Source of the DNA: Stutzerimonas frequens
GTDB lineage: Bacteria > Pseudomonadota > Gammaproteobacteria > Pseudomonadales > Pseudomonadaceae
Reading direction: 5' to 3'
Assembly (NCBI RefSeq): GCF_024448335.1
Contig: NZ_JAMOHM010000002.1
Span: 124,001-188,000, forward strand
Length of the DNA: 64,000 bases
A program made the position numbers and the translations under genes. This document shows positions 27,058 to 39,094 of the stretch, piece after piece. Every line of letters begins with the position of its first letter. Positions within the stretch are counted from its first letter, which is position 1. The notes beneath the pieces are model-generated. The model searched no databases. It had not been told where the DNA came from and saw nothing but the letters and a program-made list of their open reading frames with translations.

Positions 27058-28719
27058 TCAGTCTTCGCGATAACGGCGCAGCTTGAGCTGCTTGCCACCT
27101 ACGCGGGTGTCCTTGAGTTTACCGAGCAGGCGATCGAGGCCATCTTCCGGCAGCTCGACCAGGCTGAAGCTGTCGCGCACCTGGATACGGCCGATGGCTT
27201 CACGGGCCAGGCCGCCCTCGTTGAGGATAGCGCCTAGCAGGTTACGGGCGGCGATGCCGTCACGCGCGCCCAGCGGGGTGCGGCAACGGGCGCGGCCTTC
27301 TGCCAGAGGCATCGGCGCACGACGCTCGCGGTCACCGCTACGCTCCGGACGATCGGAGCGTTCGCGCGGACCGCTGCTCGGGACCAGCGGTTGCTCTTTC
27401 TCCACTTCGGCCAGGGTCAGCGCCTGGCCATTGGTGGCCTTGCGCAGCAGCGCAGCGGCCAGTGCACGCGGACTGCAGCCGATGTCGGCAACCAGTTTGT
27501 CGAGCAGCTCGCCATGGGTGGCTTCGGCATCGGCGACCAGCGGCGCGAGGCTGTTGGTCAGCTTCTTGATGCGCGCGTCCAGCACCTGCTGCGCATTGGG
27601 CAGACGGGCTTCGGCGACCTTCTGGTTGGTCACACGCTCGATAACCTGCAGCATGCGACGCTCGCGCGGCGTGACCAGCAGCAGCGCGCGGCCTTCGCGA
27701 CCGGCACGACCGGTACGGCCGATACGGTGAACGTAGGACTCAGGATCGTACGGCATGTCCACGTTGAACACGTGGGTGATGCGCGGTACGTCGATACCAC
27801 GGGCGGCAACGTCGGTGGCGACGACGATGTCCAGACGGCCATCCTTGAGCGATTCGATGACGCGCTCACGCTGGTTCTGGGCGATGTCGCCGTTCAGCGC
27901 AGCGGCCCTGTAGCCCTTGGCTTCCAGCGCGGCGGCCAGGTCGAGGGTGGCCTGTTTGGTGCGCACGAAGGCGATCAGCGCGTCGAAATCCTCGACTTCC
28001 AGCAAGCGCAGCACGGCCTGGATCTTCTGATCGGCATGGACCATGAGGTGCGCCTGCTCGATGCGCGCGACGGTCTGGGTCTTGGCAGCGATCTTGATGT
28101 GCTGCGGCTCGCGCAGGTGCTTCTCGGCGATGGCACGGATGGAGTGCGGCAGCGTGGCGGAGAACAGCACGCTCTGGCGGCTTTCCGGCATGGCTTCGAA
28201 GATCACTTCCAGGTCGTCCATGAAGCCGAGCTTGAGCATCTCGTCGGCCTCATCGAGGACCAGGAAGCGGATGGTCGACAGCAGCTCGCTGTTGCGACTC
28301 AGGTGATCGACCAGGCGGCCAGGGGTAGCGACGATGATCTGCGCGCCCTGACGGATGGCCTTGAGCTGCGGGCCCATCGGGGCACCACCATAGATGGCGA
28401 CGACGCTGACGCCCGGCATCTGCTTGGAATAGGTCTCGAACGCGGTGGCAACCTGCAGCGCCAGTTCGCGGGTCGGCGCGAGAATCAGCGCCTGCGGCTC
28501 ACGCTTGGCCGGATCGATCTTGGACAGGATCGGCAGCGCGAAGGCGGCGGTCTTGCCGGTGCCGGTCTGGGCCTGACCGATCATGTCGTGACCACCGAGG
28601 ATCACCGGGATCGCCTGGGCCTGGATGGGGGATGGTTCTTCGTAGCCGACTGCGCTGATGGCAGCCAGAACAGCGGAGTGAATACCGAGTGCGGCAAAGC
28701 CGCCGATTTCCTGGGTCAT
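27058..28719 (-). CDS. deaD: DEAD-box RNA helicase (DeaD/CsdA)
   Basis: ATP-dependent RNA helicase of 553 residues acting in ribosome assembly and cold adaptation. Motifs in order: Q motif (PSPIQAQAIP), motif I AQTGTGKTA, PTRELALQ, ATPGRLVD, DEAD (DEADEMLKLGF), SAT, the RecA2 domain with ATDVAARGID, and motif VI HRIGRTGRAGREG. After about 360 comes a dimerisation region, then a low-complexity Arg-rich linker (GPRERSDRPERSG), and a DbpA-type RNA-binding domain at the end (IGRIQVRDSFSLVELPE). It has a terminator directly downstream and a long upstream leader. Confidence 0.93.
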   Translation of the reverse strand: MTQEIGGFAALGIHSAVLAAISAVGYEEPSPIQAQAIPVILGGHDMIGQAQTGTGKTAAFALPILSKIDPAKREPQALILAPTRELALQVATAFETYSKQMPGVSVVAIYGGAPMGPQLKAIRQGAQIIVATPGRLVDHLSRNSELLSTIRFLVLDEADEMLKLGFMDDLEVIFEAMPESRQSVLFSATLPHSIRAIAEKHLREPQHIKIAAKTQTVARIEQAHLMVHADQKIQAVLRLLEVEDFDALIAFVRTKQATLDLAAALEAKGYRAAALNGDIAQNQRERVIESLKDGRLDIVVATDVAARGIDVPRITHVFNVDMPYDPESYVHRIGRTGRAGREGRALLLVTPRERRMLQVIERVTNQKVAEARLPNAQQVLDARIKKLTNSLAPLVADAEATHGELLDKLVADIGCSPRALAAALLRKATNGQALTLAEVEKEQPLVPSSGPRERSDRPERSGDRERRAPMPLAEGRARCRTPLGARDGIAARNLLGAILNEGGLAREAIGRIQVRDSFSLVELPEDGLDRLLGKLKDTRVGGKQLKLRRYRED

Positions 28720-29051
28720 GGGTCTTGTCTCTGATGCTCCGCAAGACCCATTGCTCCGAAGCTGCGCATGCCGTGCAAAACCCGAAGGTCACCCTGGCAG
28801 CCTGGTCGGCGGGGTTGCGAAAACGTATGGATGATGAATCGTCAAGATAGTCCGCTCGAAGCGGACAGCAGCCGAAGCGGCGCTTCGTGTGTTGCAGTAC
28901 CTGAACGCAGGCTGGGTTTCAGCCGGCGCGTACTATACCGGATTAACGTGAAGCTGTGCGGATATTTTACGGCGCAGCGGATAGCGCGATGCCTCGGGAC
29001 TACCCGCGGCTGCGCCTCCCACCGGAACTGGTGGAAGGCGCGGCTTGGGGG
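28720..29051 (-). promoter_or_regulatory. deaD upstream region, long leader with possible -10 box
   Basis: No gene is seen in these 332 bases. On the minus strand a TATAGT -10-like box lies at 28932-28937, but no good -35 box stands 16-18 bases before it. If used, transcription would start near 28925 and give a leader of about 200 bases, which fits the long 5' leaders known for cold-shock helicase mRNAs. The leader sense is inference. Confidence 0.4.
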
Positions 29052-31214
29052 TCAGGCCGCTTCGCTGTTGGCGGCACTGACACGGAAGCGGCCGACCAGC
29101 TGATGCAGTTTTCCGGCGGTGTGGCGCACGCGTTCGGCGCTGTCCTGCAGCACGCCCAACGTCTGCCCCATTTCGCTGGAGGCCTGGTCGACGCCACGAA
29201 TGGTCTGACCGTAATGCAGGCTGCGCTCGTTCAGCCCCTTGATGATCTCGAACATGCGTTCCACGGTTTCGTGCAGATGGACGTTTTCCGATGTCGCCTC
29301 CTCCGTCAGTCGCAGGCTGCTGTCGACATCCTGCACGCCGCCCTGCATGAACGACACCGCCTGGCGCGTCTCGCCCTGCAGGCTCTCGACCTTCTCGCGG
29401 ATGTCCTCCGCGGCCTTGGCCGTACGCAGCGCGAGCGAGCGCACCTCCCCCGCCACCACGGCAAAGCCGCGCCCGTGATCGCCGGCGCGAGCGGCTTCGA
29501 TCGCGGCATTGAGCGCGAGCAGGTTGGTCTGGTTGGTGATATCGCTGATCAGGCGGACGATCTCGTCGATCTCGCCCATGCGGCTGTCGAGCAGCTGCAC
29601 GCTCTGCGCCGAGCGCTGCACCACGTCGCGGATGGACTCGGTGCCCTCACGTACGGTCGCGAAGCGCGCGCGGGCACGACTCATCACCTCGTCCATCGCC
29701 GCCTTCATTTCCTCGGCGGTCATCGAGGCCTGCTGGATCTCGCCCAACTGCTCTTCGACCAGCAACAGCAGCTGATGTATGGATTCGGCGACGTCGCTGG
29801 TGGTCTGCCCGGCTTCGCTGCTGCGAGCAAGCATCAGCTCGTTGTCCTGGCGCACGTGTTTCGACACCTGGATCACCTGACCGACCACGCCATCCAGGCT
29901 GTCGATGAAGCTGTTGATCCAGCGCGCCATGTCGCCGCTCTCGTCGCGCGGCATGGCGCTGCTGTCGACGCGCTGACGCAGATTGCCCTCGCCCTCGGCC
30001 AGGGTGCGGATCACCCCGGTCATCGCCTGCATGCGCGCCGCCAGCCGACGCGGCCCGAATGAGGCGAACGCCCAGGCGCCGAGCACGAGCAGCACGCCGT
30101 TGAGCAGGTAGAGCGCCGTCTCGGACAGCCCGCTGAAGGCCTGCAGCAGGCTGCCCGTGACGAACAGCGTGATTACTGTGAGCAGGTACGTCTTCATAAG
30201 GCCAACGCTCAGCGAACGCCGGCGATACACCTCTTCCAGATCGGCCTCGCACATCATGCCCCAGCGATCCGGGGAGCCCGGCAGCTGGAAGGTGACGCCC
30301 TTGCCGATCACCGGAATGTGGCGGTAATCGGAATAGCCGGGATAGGTGACGAACAAGTTCGAACCCCTGGCGATGGTTTCCCGCACACCGGGGTGCAGCT
30401 GGCCGGTGGCCGGATCGGTGAAGCGCAGTTCCAGCTCGGTGTGCTGCTGTACACGGACCGTACCCCAGCGGGTGTGCACCCCGCTCTTGAGGTTTTCGCC
30501 GTGGCTGAAGGTGGCGTCCTCGAAGCGCGAGCGCGACAGGGCCGTGCCGGGCTGAATGCGACTGTCGAAGCGCGAATCGACCATGAACAGGTAGTTGTCG
30601 CCGGATTCCGGATAGACGTGCCCGGCTTCGCGTTGGATCAGATCCCCCAGCACATCGTTCGGCACACGCGCGCAAAGGCAGCCGAGGCGTTTACCTCCCA
30701 CCTGCACTGGTTGGTAGAGCATCAGCGTCACCGCGTCATGAAAACGCGAGGTGGTCGGGCCCAGGCGCTCGGTCAGCGGATCACGATAAGGCCCATGCAG
30801 GAACGGCTCGCTCAGCCCCTGCGCCACGGCACGGGCATCGAGATCCTGCTGACCGACATGCGCGGCACAGGTCGAGGTCAGCACCCGCCCCTGCGGGTCG
30901 ATGACGAACAGCTCGGACAGATCCGGCAACTGAGCGCGCTTCTTCTCCAGAGTCTGGACATCGACATGTGCCAGATCCTCGCCCAGGCTCGCGGCCAGGT
31001 CAGCCAGATGCTCCCAGTGGGTGTTCACCCAATTCTGCAGAATGCGCACCCGCGATTGCGCTACGCCCTCGAACACCTGCTCTATGGTCGCGTAGACGCC
31101 GCGGTTCAACCAGCAGGACCAGCGCATCGACAGCTTGCCAGTGCGCCCCAACCAGGGCAGCCAGTGACGTTCGCTAGGGGAAAGTTGCATCTGCAGGCTT
31201 TGAAGCTGGGGCAC
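29052..31214 (-). CDS. Methyl-accepting chemotaxis protein
   Basis: Chemoreceptor of about 720 residues. A long N-terminal sensory region (about 1-340) contains Cache-like features ([31 protein letters not shown]), which may be cytoplasmic or periplasmic since the first strong helix pair ([39 protein letters not shown]) sits near 335-385. A HAMP region follows (about 390-440). The signalling domain has the hairpin [20 protein letters not shown] near 575. Start taken as GTG at 31214 with AAGGAA upstream; 31190 (ATG) and 31250 are alternatives. Ligand is unknown. The gene is monocistronic. Confidence 0.9.
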   Translation of the reverse strand: MPQLQSLQMQLSPSERHWLPWLGRTGKLSMRWSCWLNRGVYATIEQVFEGVAQSRVRILQNWVNTHWEHLADLAASLGEDLAHVDVQTLEKKRAQLPDLSELFVIDPQGRVLTSTCAAHVGQQDLDARAVAQGLSEPFLHGPYRDPLTERLGPTTSRFHDAVTLMLYQPVQVGGKRLGCLCARVPNDVLGDLIQREAGHVYPESGDNYLFMVDSRFDSRIQPGTALSRSRFEDATFSHGENLKSGVHTRWGTVRVQQHTELELRFTDPATGQLHPGVRETIARGSNLFVTYPGYSDYRHIPVIGKGVTFQLPGSPDRWGMMCEADLEEVYRRRSLSVGLMKTYLLTVITLFVTGSLLQAFSGLSETALYLLNGVLLVLGAWAFASFGPRRLAARMQAMTGVIRTLAEGEGNLRQRVDSSAMPRDESGDMARWINSFIDSLDGVVGQVIQVSKHVRQDNELMLARSSEAGQTTSDVAESIHQLLLLVEEQLGEIQQASMTAEEMKAAMDEVMSRARARFATVREGTESIRDVVQRSAQSVQLLDSRMGEIDEIVRLISDITNQTNLLALNAAIEAARAGDHGRGFAVVAGEVRSLALRTAKAAEDIREKVESLQGETRQAVSFMQGGVQDVDSSLRLTEEATSENVHLHETVERMFEIIKGLNERSLHYGQTIRGVDQASSEMGQTLGVLQDSAERVRHTAGKLHQLVGRFRVSAANSEAA

Positions 31215-31276
31215 CGGGTGTTCCTTATTGCCGAGAAGACATACTGGCAAACTGCAATTAGCAGACCAGCATGCAG

Positions 31277-31300
31277 CTGCGCGACGGTACCGTCGCGCAG
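31277..31300. repeat. 24-base perfect palindrome
   Basis: The 24 bases from CTGCGCGACGGT at 31277 form a perfect palindrome with no loop or T-run. It lies about 60 bases upstream of the chemoreceptor start. It could be an operator for a dimeric regulator or the outer part of a REP-like element, since two further hairpins follow within 60 bases. Confidence 0.6.
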
Positions 31301-31303
31301 ACT

Positions 31304-31360
31304 TGGGCCTTAGCCCACCACTGATGCTCGGCTATTCCAGTGGGCTGAAGCCCACCCTGC
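31304..31360. repeat. REP-like pair of GGGC...GCCC hairpins
   Basis: Two short hairpins, TGGGC/GCCCA (31304-31317) and GTGGGCT/AGCCCAC (31340-31355), lie in the same gene-free stretch. The GTGGGCT-type stem is the form of extragenic palindromes common in stutzeri-group pseudomonads (recalled, not searched). The rest of the gene-free stretch to 31560 shows nothing recognisable. Confidence 0.55.
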
Positions 31361-31560
31361 GGGCTGCTTACGCACCAGGAACGCCCATGATCGCCTCGGA
31401 AGCCGATGCAAGTAACGCTTGGGACAGCGCAGCGCTCTGCGCAGGGGGATGTGGCGAAACGCCGCGGGCTGATATCCCGGGGCGAGCGCGCTGCAAGCGC
31501 ACCAATTCGGGTCCCGCAAACCATCACGGTGCATCGCCGCGCACCGCTTTGTCGCACTGC

Positions 31561-32310
31561 TCAGCTGGCTGGGCGCAGTGCCTCGATCAGCGAATCCAAC
31601 GAATAGCCAAGACGCGGCGCGAGTGCCTCGGCGCGCTGGCGCAGATCGGCAACGTCCAGCATTTGCTCGAGGTCGGCCGGCACCAGCACGACCACATTGC
31701 CCTCCTTCACCGGACACTCCCAGTAATGCCGGTGGTACAGCCCGCGAATCAGCGCCGCACCGAGCGGACGATCATCATCGGTGCCCCACTGGTTGATCAC
31801 TAGCCAGCCTCCCGGATTGAGCTTTTCCTGACAGCGCTTGAGGAACGTCCAGGCCAGGTGCGCGGCATCCGGGCCGGCATCGTTGTAGAGGTCGACAAAG
31901 ATCAGATCGGCCGTTTCGGCGGTTTCCAGCAGCTCGGTTGCATCCCCGATGCGGATATACAAGCGCGGGTCGTCCTGCAGTCCGAGGTAACGCATGGCCA
32001 GTTCGGGCACCGCCGGGCGCAGCTCGATGACTTCGACATCCTCCAGCGGCAGGAACTTGAGGCACGCCTGGGTGAGATTGCCTGCACCCAGCCCAAGAAA
32101 CAGCGCGGTCTCCGGCTGCGGATGACAGAGCGCCCCGAGCAGCATGGCGCGGGTGTAGTCGTACTCCAGCCAGGCCGGATCGGCAGTGAACACGCAGCTC
32201 TGCTCGACTGCGGCGCCGAATTCAAGAAAGCGGTAATCGCCCACCTCGAGCACCCGAATGAGGCCGAACGCGTCACGCACCTCTGCGAGCAAACGCTCCT
32301 CTTTTTCCAT
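31561..32310 (-). CDS. Spermidine-synthase-like methyltransferase-fold protein
   Basis: Protein of 249 residues with a Rossmann methyltransferase/SpeE fold: [18 protein letters not shown] (cofactor loop, about 90), [14 protein letters not shown], and [13 protein letters not shown] where SpeE has its catalytic acidic pair. Homologues are usually annotated as spermidine synthase family, but a polyamine role is unproven, and no SpeD is nearby. ATG at 32310 has GGAG eight bases upstream and was preferred to 32325. The gene is divergent from the DAHP synthase. Confidence 0.78.
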   Translation of the reverse strand: MEKEERLLAEVRDAFGLIRVLEVGDYRFLEFGAAVEQSCVFTADPAWLEYDYTRAMLLGALCHPQPETALFLGLGAGNLTQACLKFLPLEDVEVIELRPAVPELAMRYLGLQDDPRLYIRIGDATELLETAETADLIFVDLYNDAGPDAAHLAWTFLKRCQEKLNPGGWLVINQWGTDDDRPLGAALIRGLYHRHYWECPVKEGNVVVLVPADLEQMLDVADLRQRAEALAPRLGYSLDSLIEALRPAS

Positions 32311-32444
32311 CGCTGCACTCCGCAAGGTCCGGCCCGCCGGCTGGCAATCGGCGCATATTACGCAGCCCGATAGGCCATCGCTATCTCCAGCGGCGAAGCG
32401 CTTCGGGTAACATCGGCGGACTTTCTGCGATAACTGGAACGATC

Positions 32445-33794
32445 ATGAGCCAAGCCTGGAGCCCTTCGAGCTGGAGAGACAAGCCGATACAGCAACAGCC
32501 GGTGTATCCGGACGCCGAGCACCTCAAGCAGGTGGAAACGACGCTCGCCGGGTTGCCGCCGCTGGTCTTCGCCGGCGAAGCACGCGAGTTGCGTCGACAG
32601 TTCGCGGAGGTGACCCAGGGCCGGGCGTTCCTGCTGCAGGGTGGCGATTGTGCCGAAAGCTTCGCCGAATTCTCGGCGACCAAGATTCGCGACACATTCA
32701 AGGTGCTGCTGCAGATGGCCATCGTCATGACCTTTGCCGCCGGTTGCCCGGTGGTGAAGGTCGGACGCATGGCCGGTCAGTTCGCCAAGCCGCGCTCGGC
32801 AGGCGACGAAACCATCGACGGCGTGACGCTGCCGGCCTACCGCGGCGACATCGTCAATGGCATCGACTTCAACGCCAAGAGCCGCGTCCCTGATCCGGAG
32901 CGCCTGCTGCAGGCCTACCATCAGTCCACCGCCAGCCTGAACCTGCTACGCGCCTTCGCCCAGGGCGGTTTCGCCGACCTGCATCAGGTGCATCAGTGGA
33001 ACCTGGATTTCATCGCCAACTCGCTGCTGGCCGAGAAATACCACCAGCTCGGCGCGCGCATCGATGAAACACTGAAATTCATGCGGGCCTGCGGCCTGGA
33101 CGGCGCGCCGCAGTTGCGCGAGACCAACTTCTTCACCGCCCATGAGGCGCTGTTGCTCAACTACGAGCAGGCCTTCGTGCGCCAGGACAGCCTCAGCGGC
33201 GGCTGGTACGACTGTTCCGCACATATGCTGTGGATCGGCGACCGTACCCGTCAGCTGGACGGCGCGCACGTGGAGTTTCTGCGCGGCGTCGGCAACCCCA
33301 TCGGGGTGAAGGTCGGCCCCAGCATGGACACGGATGAGCTGATCCGGCTGATCGACATCCTCAATCCGCAGAACGACCCCGGCCGCCTGAACCTGATCGT
33401 GCGCATGGGCGCCGACAAGGTCGAAGCCGGCCTGCCACGTCTGGTTCGCGCGGTGCAAAACGAGGGTCGCCAGGTGCTGTGGAGCTCCGACCCGATGCAC
33501 GGCAATACCATGAAAGCATCCAGCGGCTACAAGACGCGCGACTTCGAGCGCGTACTCGCGGAGGTCCGCCAGTTCTTCGACGTGCACCGCGCCGAAGGCA
33601 GCTACCCGGGCGGCATCCATATCGAGATGACCGGGCAGAACGTCACCGAATGCATCGGCGGCTCGCGCCCGATCACCGAGGCCGGCCTCTGCGATCGCTA
33701 CCACACCCATTGCGACCCGCGCCTGAATGCCGACCAGTCATTGGAAATGGCTTTCATGATCGCCGAGACGCTGAAGCAACTGCGCCCCAGCTGA
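32445..33794 (+). CDS. Class II 3-deoxy-7-phosphoheptulonate synthase
   Basis: Condenses phosphoenolpyruvate and erythrose-4-phosphate to DAHP, the first shikimate-pathway step. The 449-residue plant/actinobacterial-type (class II) enzyme shows [69 protein letters not shown] and the C-terminal metal-binding [15 protein letters not shown] and [16 protein letters not shown]. In pseudomonads class II enzymes can serve secondary aromatics, but no such cluster lies here. It stands alone with a clear ATG. Confidence 0.94.
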   Translation: MSQAWSPSSWRDKPIQQQPVYPDAEHLKQVETTLAGLPPLVFAGEARELRRQFAEVTQGRAFLLQGGDCAESFAEFSATKIRDTFKVLLQMAIVMTFAAGCPVVKVGRMAGQFAKPRSAGDETIDGVTLPAYRGDIVNGIDFNAKSRVPDPERLLQAYHQSTASLNLLRAFAQGGFADLHQVHQWNLDFIANSLLAEKYHQLGARIDETLKFMRACGLDGAPQLRETNFFTAHEALLLNYEQAFVRQDSLSGGWYDCSAHMLWIGDRTRQLDGAHVEFLRGVGNPIGVKVGPSMDTDELIRLIDILNPQNDPGRLNLIVRMGADKVEAGLPRLVRAVQNEGRQVLWSSDPMHGNTMKASSGYKTRDFERVLAEVRQFFDVHRAEGSYPGGIHIEMTGQNVTECIGGSRPITEAGLCDRYHTHCDPRLNADQSLEMAFMIAETLKQLRPS

Positions 33795-34067
33795 GGTCCA
33801 ATCCAACTGCGATACGGCGGCCCGCCGTCGCCGTAGTCGAACAGGTTGGCAAAACATGACGAGCTATCGACCGTCGCAGGGTGGCCGTTGGTCTCGAACG
33901 GCCCAGACTGGCTCGGCATCCGGATACGTATGCCTCATGCAGTTCATAGCACACTAATAATTAGCAACACCGTTTATTCGGCAGCTATCTATTGGCTGCT
34001 AGAATCCGCGACGTTTTGACCCAGGCCGGCGCCCTGGCAGCCGGGTCAGCTGATTGAAGGGAACTGC

Positions 34068-35517
34068 ATGACCGATTCATCCCAGAACAAGGGGGCCGTT
34101 ATCGCGGCCTCCATCGGCCTGTTCCTCGGGCCTCTGCTCTTGCTGCTGTGCATTCTCACCGAGCCACCGGCCGGCCTTTCGGAAACCGCCTGGCTCACCG
34201 TCGGCATGGCCGCGCTGATGGCGGTGTGGTGGTCCACCGAAGCCATCCCGATTCCCGCCACCTCGCTGCTGCCGATCCTGCTGATTCCGGTGCTGGACAT
34301 CGACACACTGGCCAAGGCCACTGCGCCTTACGCCAACCCCACCATCTTCCTGTTCCTGGGTGGCTTCCTGCTGGGTCTGGCGATGCAGCGCTGGAACCTG
34401 CACAAGCGCATCGCGCTGGCCACGCTGCTGGCGGTCGGCAACGCGCCGAGTCGACAGATCGCCGGCTTCATGATCGCCACAGCGTTCATCAGCATGTGGG
34501 TCAGCAACACGGCCACCAGCATCATGATGCTGCCGATCGGCCTGTCGGTGATCGGTTTGCTGGTTGCCGGCAGCGACAAGCGCGATGGCGAGCGCTTCGC
34601 CGTGGCCTTGCTACTCGGGATCGCCTATGCCGCCAGTGTCGGCGGCATCGCCACGCTGATCGGCACGCCGCCCAATGCCTTGCTCGCCGCCTTTCTGCGC
34701 GAGAACTATGACGTGCACATCGGTTTCGGCCAGTGGATGCTACTGGGGCTGCCGGTGAGCCTCGGCATGCTGCTGTTCATCTGGTGGTGGCTGACCCGCG
34801 GCGGCGTCAAGCTGTCCGGTGGCGACAGCCGCGCCATGCTGGAACAGGAGATGGCTGCACTGGGACCGATGAGCAGGGCCGAGAAGCTGGTCGCCGTGGT
34901 GTTCACCCTGGCGGCACTGGCCTGGATCTTCCAGCCGCTGCTGGCCGAGTACGTCGATGGCGTGAACGACACCAGCATCGCCATGGCCGCCGCGCTTTCG
35001 CTGTTTCTGATTCCTGTGAATCCGCACCAGCGCGTATTCCTGATGGACTGGGAACAGGCCAACAAGGCGCCGTGGGGCGTGCTGCTGCTGTTCGGTGGCG
35101 GCCTGTCGCTGGCCGGAGTGATCGGTGCGTCCGGGCTGGCGCAATGGATTGCGCAGAGCCTCGGCGGCTTCGGCACCCTGCCGCTGATCCTGATGATCGG
35201 CCTGGTGGCGCTGGTCATCACCTTTCTGACCGAGATCACTTCCAACACCGCCACGGCCGGGGCCTTCCTGCCAGCTGCTGGGCGCCCTGGCGGTGGCTCA
35301 GGGGCTGCCGCCAGAGATGCTGGCAATTCCGGCCGCGATCGCCGCCAGCTGCGCCTTCATGATGCCGGTAGCCACGCCACCCAATGCCATCGTGTTCGGT
35401 ACGGGGCAGATGCACATCCAGTCGATGATCAAGGCCGGCTTTGCCATCAACCTGTTCGGCGTGATGCTGGTTACCCTGCTCTGCTACGGCCTGGTCGGCT
35501 GGATCTGGGCAAGCTGA
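34068..35517 (+). pseudogene. DASS/SLC13 sodium:dicarboxylate-type transporter with frameshift
   Basis: Membrane carrier with SLC13/DASS signatures: WWSTEAIPIPATSLLPI, NPTIFLFLGGFLLGLAM, MWVSNTATSIMMLP and GGIATLIGTPPNALLAAF. The frame breaks after TSNTATAGAFLP: the run CTGCCAGCTGCTGG at 35268-35281 carries one extra base (an A at about 35273) compared with the expected Leu-Leu-Gly-Ala. The rest of the protein (LAVAQGLPPEML to ATPPNAIVFGTGQM and WIWAS) continues in another frame to a stop at 35517. Intact length would be 482 residues. Mutation and base-calling error are both possible. AAGGGAAC precedes the ATG. A terminator follows. Confidence 0.87.
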
Positions 35518-35533
35518 CACACGCACAGAAACG

Positions 35534-35564
35534 AAAAAGCCCAGCATCGAGCTGGGCTTTTTTT
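35534..35564. terminator. Bidirectional rho-independent terminator
   Basis: Stem AGCCCAGC/GCTGGGCT with a five-base loop (35538-35558) is flanked by A-runs and T-runs on both sides, so it can end both the DASS transporter (+) and efp (-) transcripts. Confidence 0.93.
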
Positions 35565-35583
35565 GTCCACCGCAGGCCGAGGA

Positions 35584-36150
35584 TCAGGCCTTGACGCGGG
35601 ACTTGTACTCACCGGTGCGGGTGTCGATCTCGATCGAGTCGCCGATTTCGCAGAAGGCGGAAACCTGCAGCTCGGCACCGTTCTTCAGGCGGGCGGTCTT
35701 CATGACCTTGCCGGAGGTGTCGCCACGTACGGACGGCTCGGTGTAGGCGATTTCACGAACGATGGTGGTCGGCAGTTCGACGGAGATCACCTTGTCGTTG
35801 TAGAAAACGGCTTCGCAGACGTCGGTCATGCCGTCTTCGATGAAGGTCATCACGCCTTCGAGGTCGTCTTTTTCGATTTCGTACTGGTTGAACTCGTTGT
35901 CCATGAAGACGTACAGCGGGTCGGCGAAATAGGAGTAGGTCACTTCCTTGCGCTCGAGGATGACCGGCTCCAGCTTGTCGTCAGCCTTGTACACGGTCTC
36001 GGTAGCCGAACCGTTGAGCAGGTTCTTCAGCTTCATCTTGACCACGGCACTGTTACGACCGGACTTGTTGAACTCGGCTTTCTGGATGACCCAGGGTGCG
36101 CCGTTGATGATGGCCACCTGGCCGGCACGGAACTCTTGTGCGGTTTTCAT
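35584..36150 (-). CDS. efp: Elongation factor P
   Basis: Translation factor of 188 residues that relieves ribosome stalling at polyproline. The loop NKSGRNSAV carries Arg at the tip position (about residue 32), the type rhamnosylated by EarP rather than lysinylated by EpmA. Domains II and III with DVEAVFYND-like and [16 protein letters not shown] motifs are complete. ATG at 36150 gives the family N-terminus [11 protein letters not shown]; an upstream in-frame start at 36177 is rejected. earP lies next to it on the same strand, transcribed towards efp. Confidence 0.97.
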   Translation of the reverse strand: MKTAQEFRAGQVAIINGAPWVIQKAEFNKSGRNSAVVKMKLKNLLNGSATETVYKADDKLEPVILERKEVTYSYFADPLYVFMDNEFNQYEIEKDDLEGVMTFIEDGMTDVCEAVFYNDKVISVELPTTIVREIAYTEPSVRGDTSGKVMKTARLKNGAELQVSAFCEIGDSIEIDTRTGEYKSRVKA

Positions 36151-36191
36151 AGAAATATCCGAAGGAATTAGAGACAAAAAACAGGCCGCGT

Positions 36192-36221
36192 ATCATAGGG
36201 TCTGTTCCCATATCGTCGCAA
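36192..36221 (-). promoter_or_regulatory. Sigma-70 promoter of efp
   Basis: On the minus strand -35 TTGCGA (36216-36221), an 18-base spacer and -10 TATGAT (36192-36197) lie about 40 bases before the efp ATG. This gives efp its own promoter downstream of earP. Confidence 0.65.
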
Positions 36222-36247
36222 GCCGCGTGACGGCGCGCGGCCCTGCG

Positions 36248-37408
36248 TCAACCGTGAACAGCCTCCAGCCAGTCGGTGAAGAAGAACATCAGCTTGCCGG
36301 CCAGATCGCCGTTGGCGACCTGCGCGTGCGTCCAGGTCTCGGCATGCTCGAGCAGCGCCGGGTACTCCCGCAGCAGATCAGCCCAGGCTTGCGCGGCGCC
36401 CTCCCCGGCGTTCCAGGCGTGCCAGAACGCGCGCAACGCCGAGTCGGCCGCCGGCGCAAGGCCGTTCGCATAGAGGTCGAGAAACGCGTTGAGCTTGTCC
36501 CAGTGCGCGTCGTCTTCCTGCGGGTAGATGTGCCACACCAGCGGGCGCCCGGCCCACTGCGCACGAATGAAGGATTCCTCGCCACGCACGGCATTGAAAT
36601 CACAGCTCCACAACAGCAAGTCGTATTCGTCCTGCGTCATGAACGGCACGATGCAGATCTGCAGGCTGCCGCGCTGATAACGCTCCCCCGCTTTCAGCCC
36701 GGGCACGCCGAGCCAGGCCGCGACATCACCCAGCACCCGCCCTTCCGGAACCAGCAGCTGATTGGTCCGCACGTCAGCCGCCAGCGCGTCCAGCCAGCCC
36801 GCAACTGCCGGGTTTTCGTAGGCGAACAACGACAGCAAGCGCGCATCCGCCTGCCGCACCACGCCAAGCGTGGCGAGAAAATCGGCCTGCTGCTTCCGAT
36901 CCCGCTGGAAGCTGGCCCGACGCAGCATCAGATCGGCTTCGCGGATCAGGCCGCCAGTGGCAGCCTCGAATCCTGGAAAGAAGAAGTACTTTTGCACACC
37001 GTTGGGCTGCAGCGACGGCAGCGCATGACAGCCGACGATCCAGTCCTCGGCGCTCAGGTACTCCAGATTCAGCCAGAGAATCCGCCGCCCGCTGCCGGCC
37101 ATGGCATTTATATATTGCTGCGGCAGGTTGCAGGCGAACGCCTCGATGACCACATCGGCCGGCTCGACTCCCGGCCACTGGCGGGACCAGCGCCTGACAT
37201 CCACGCCCTCATGGAGCTGCTGGTCGGCATCGGCACTGGCGGCCGGACAGAGCCGTGCAAAGGTTTCCAGATCGTCGACCCACAGCCTGACGCGCTGGCC
37301 ATGCTCGGCCGCCAGCTGTCGCGCCAGGCGCCAGGTAACGCCAATGTCGCCGAAGTTGTCCACGACCGCACAGAAGATGTCCCAACTCGCCTTGACCGAC
37401 AAACCCAT
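36248..37408 (-). CDS. earP: EF-P arginine rhamnosyltransferase EarP
   Basis: Transfers rhamnose from dTDP-rhamnose to the Arg of EF-P. The 386-residue GT-B protein (DUF2331) starts with SWDIFCAVVDNFGDIGVTWR, holding the catalytic Asp motif DNFGD. It continues with FPGFEAATGGLIREADL and the nucleotide-binding end CDFNAVRGEESFIRAQWAGR followed by PQEDDAH. ATG at 37408 preceded by GAGGAG is chosen; the much longer open frame to 37882 runs through the 4.5S RNA gene. The adjacent efp encodes its substrate. dTDP-rhamnose genes are not in this window. Confidence 0.95.
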   Translation of the reverse strand: MGLSVKASWDIFCAVVDNFGDIGVTWRLARQLAAEHGQRVRLWVDDLETFARLCPAASADADQQLHEGVDVRRWSRQWPGVEPADVVIEAFACNLPQQYINAMAGSGRRILWLNLEYLSAEDWIVGCHALPSLQPNGVQKYFFFPGFEAATGGLIREADLMLRRASFQRDRKQQADFLATLGVVRQADARLLSLFAYENPAVAGWLDALAADVRTNQLLVPEGRVLGDVAAWLGVPGLKAGERYQRGSLQICIVPFMTQDEYDLLLWSCDFNAVRGEESFIRAQWAGRPLVWHIYPQEDDAHWDKLNAFLDLYANGLAPAADSALRAFWHAWNAGEGAAQAWADLLREYPALLEHAETWTHAQVANGDLAGKLMFFFTDWLEAVHG

Positions 37409-37597
37409 GCTCCTCGAACCGATACGGCGTTTTCGTGCCACTGAAATAGCCGCGCAGCATACATGAGCCGCAGCCACGGCCAAACGGACTCGCCGACTAC
37501 GAGGCAGCCGAGTGAACGTAGAGTAGACATGCGAAAGAGCCCCGACGCATGAGCGCTCGGAACTGAAAATCTGGAGGGAAAAAGAGAGCGTTATGGA

Positions 37598-38984
<1,387 letters not shown>

Positions 38985-39094
38985 TCCTCCTTGCCCGCAT
39001 GAGTGGCTGACCGGGCTCTGATCCAGGTCAGCCGAGCGCGCGGGCCAGCTGCTATCATCGCGCGCTTTCTGAACGCCCCTTCAGCGGAGTCCCG

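Noticed and set aside
27391..28734. Plus-strand open frame of 447 codons opposite deaD
   Set aside because: It is antisense to a clearly conserved helicase and its composition (His, Gln, Gly) is typical of a shadow frame.
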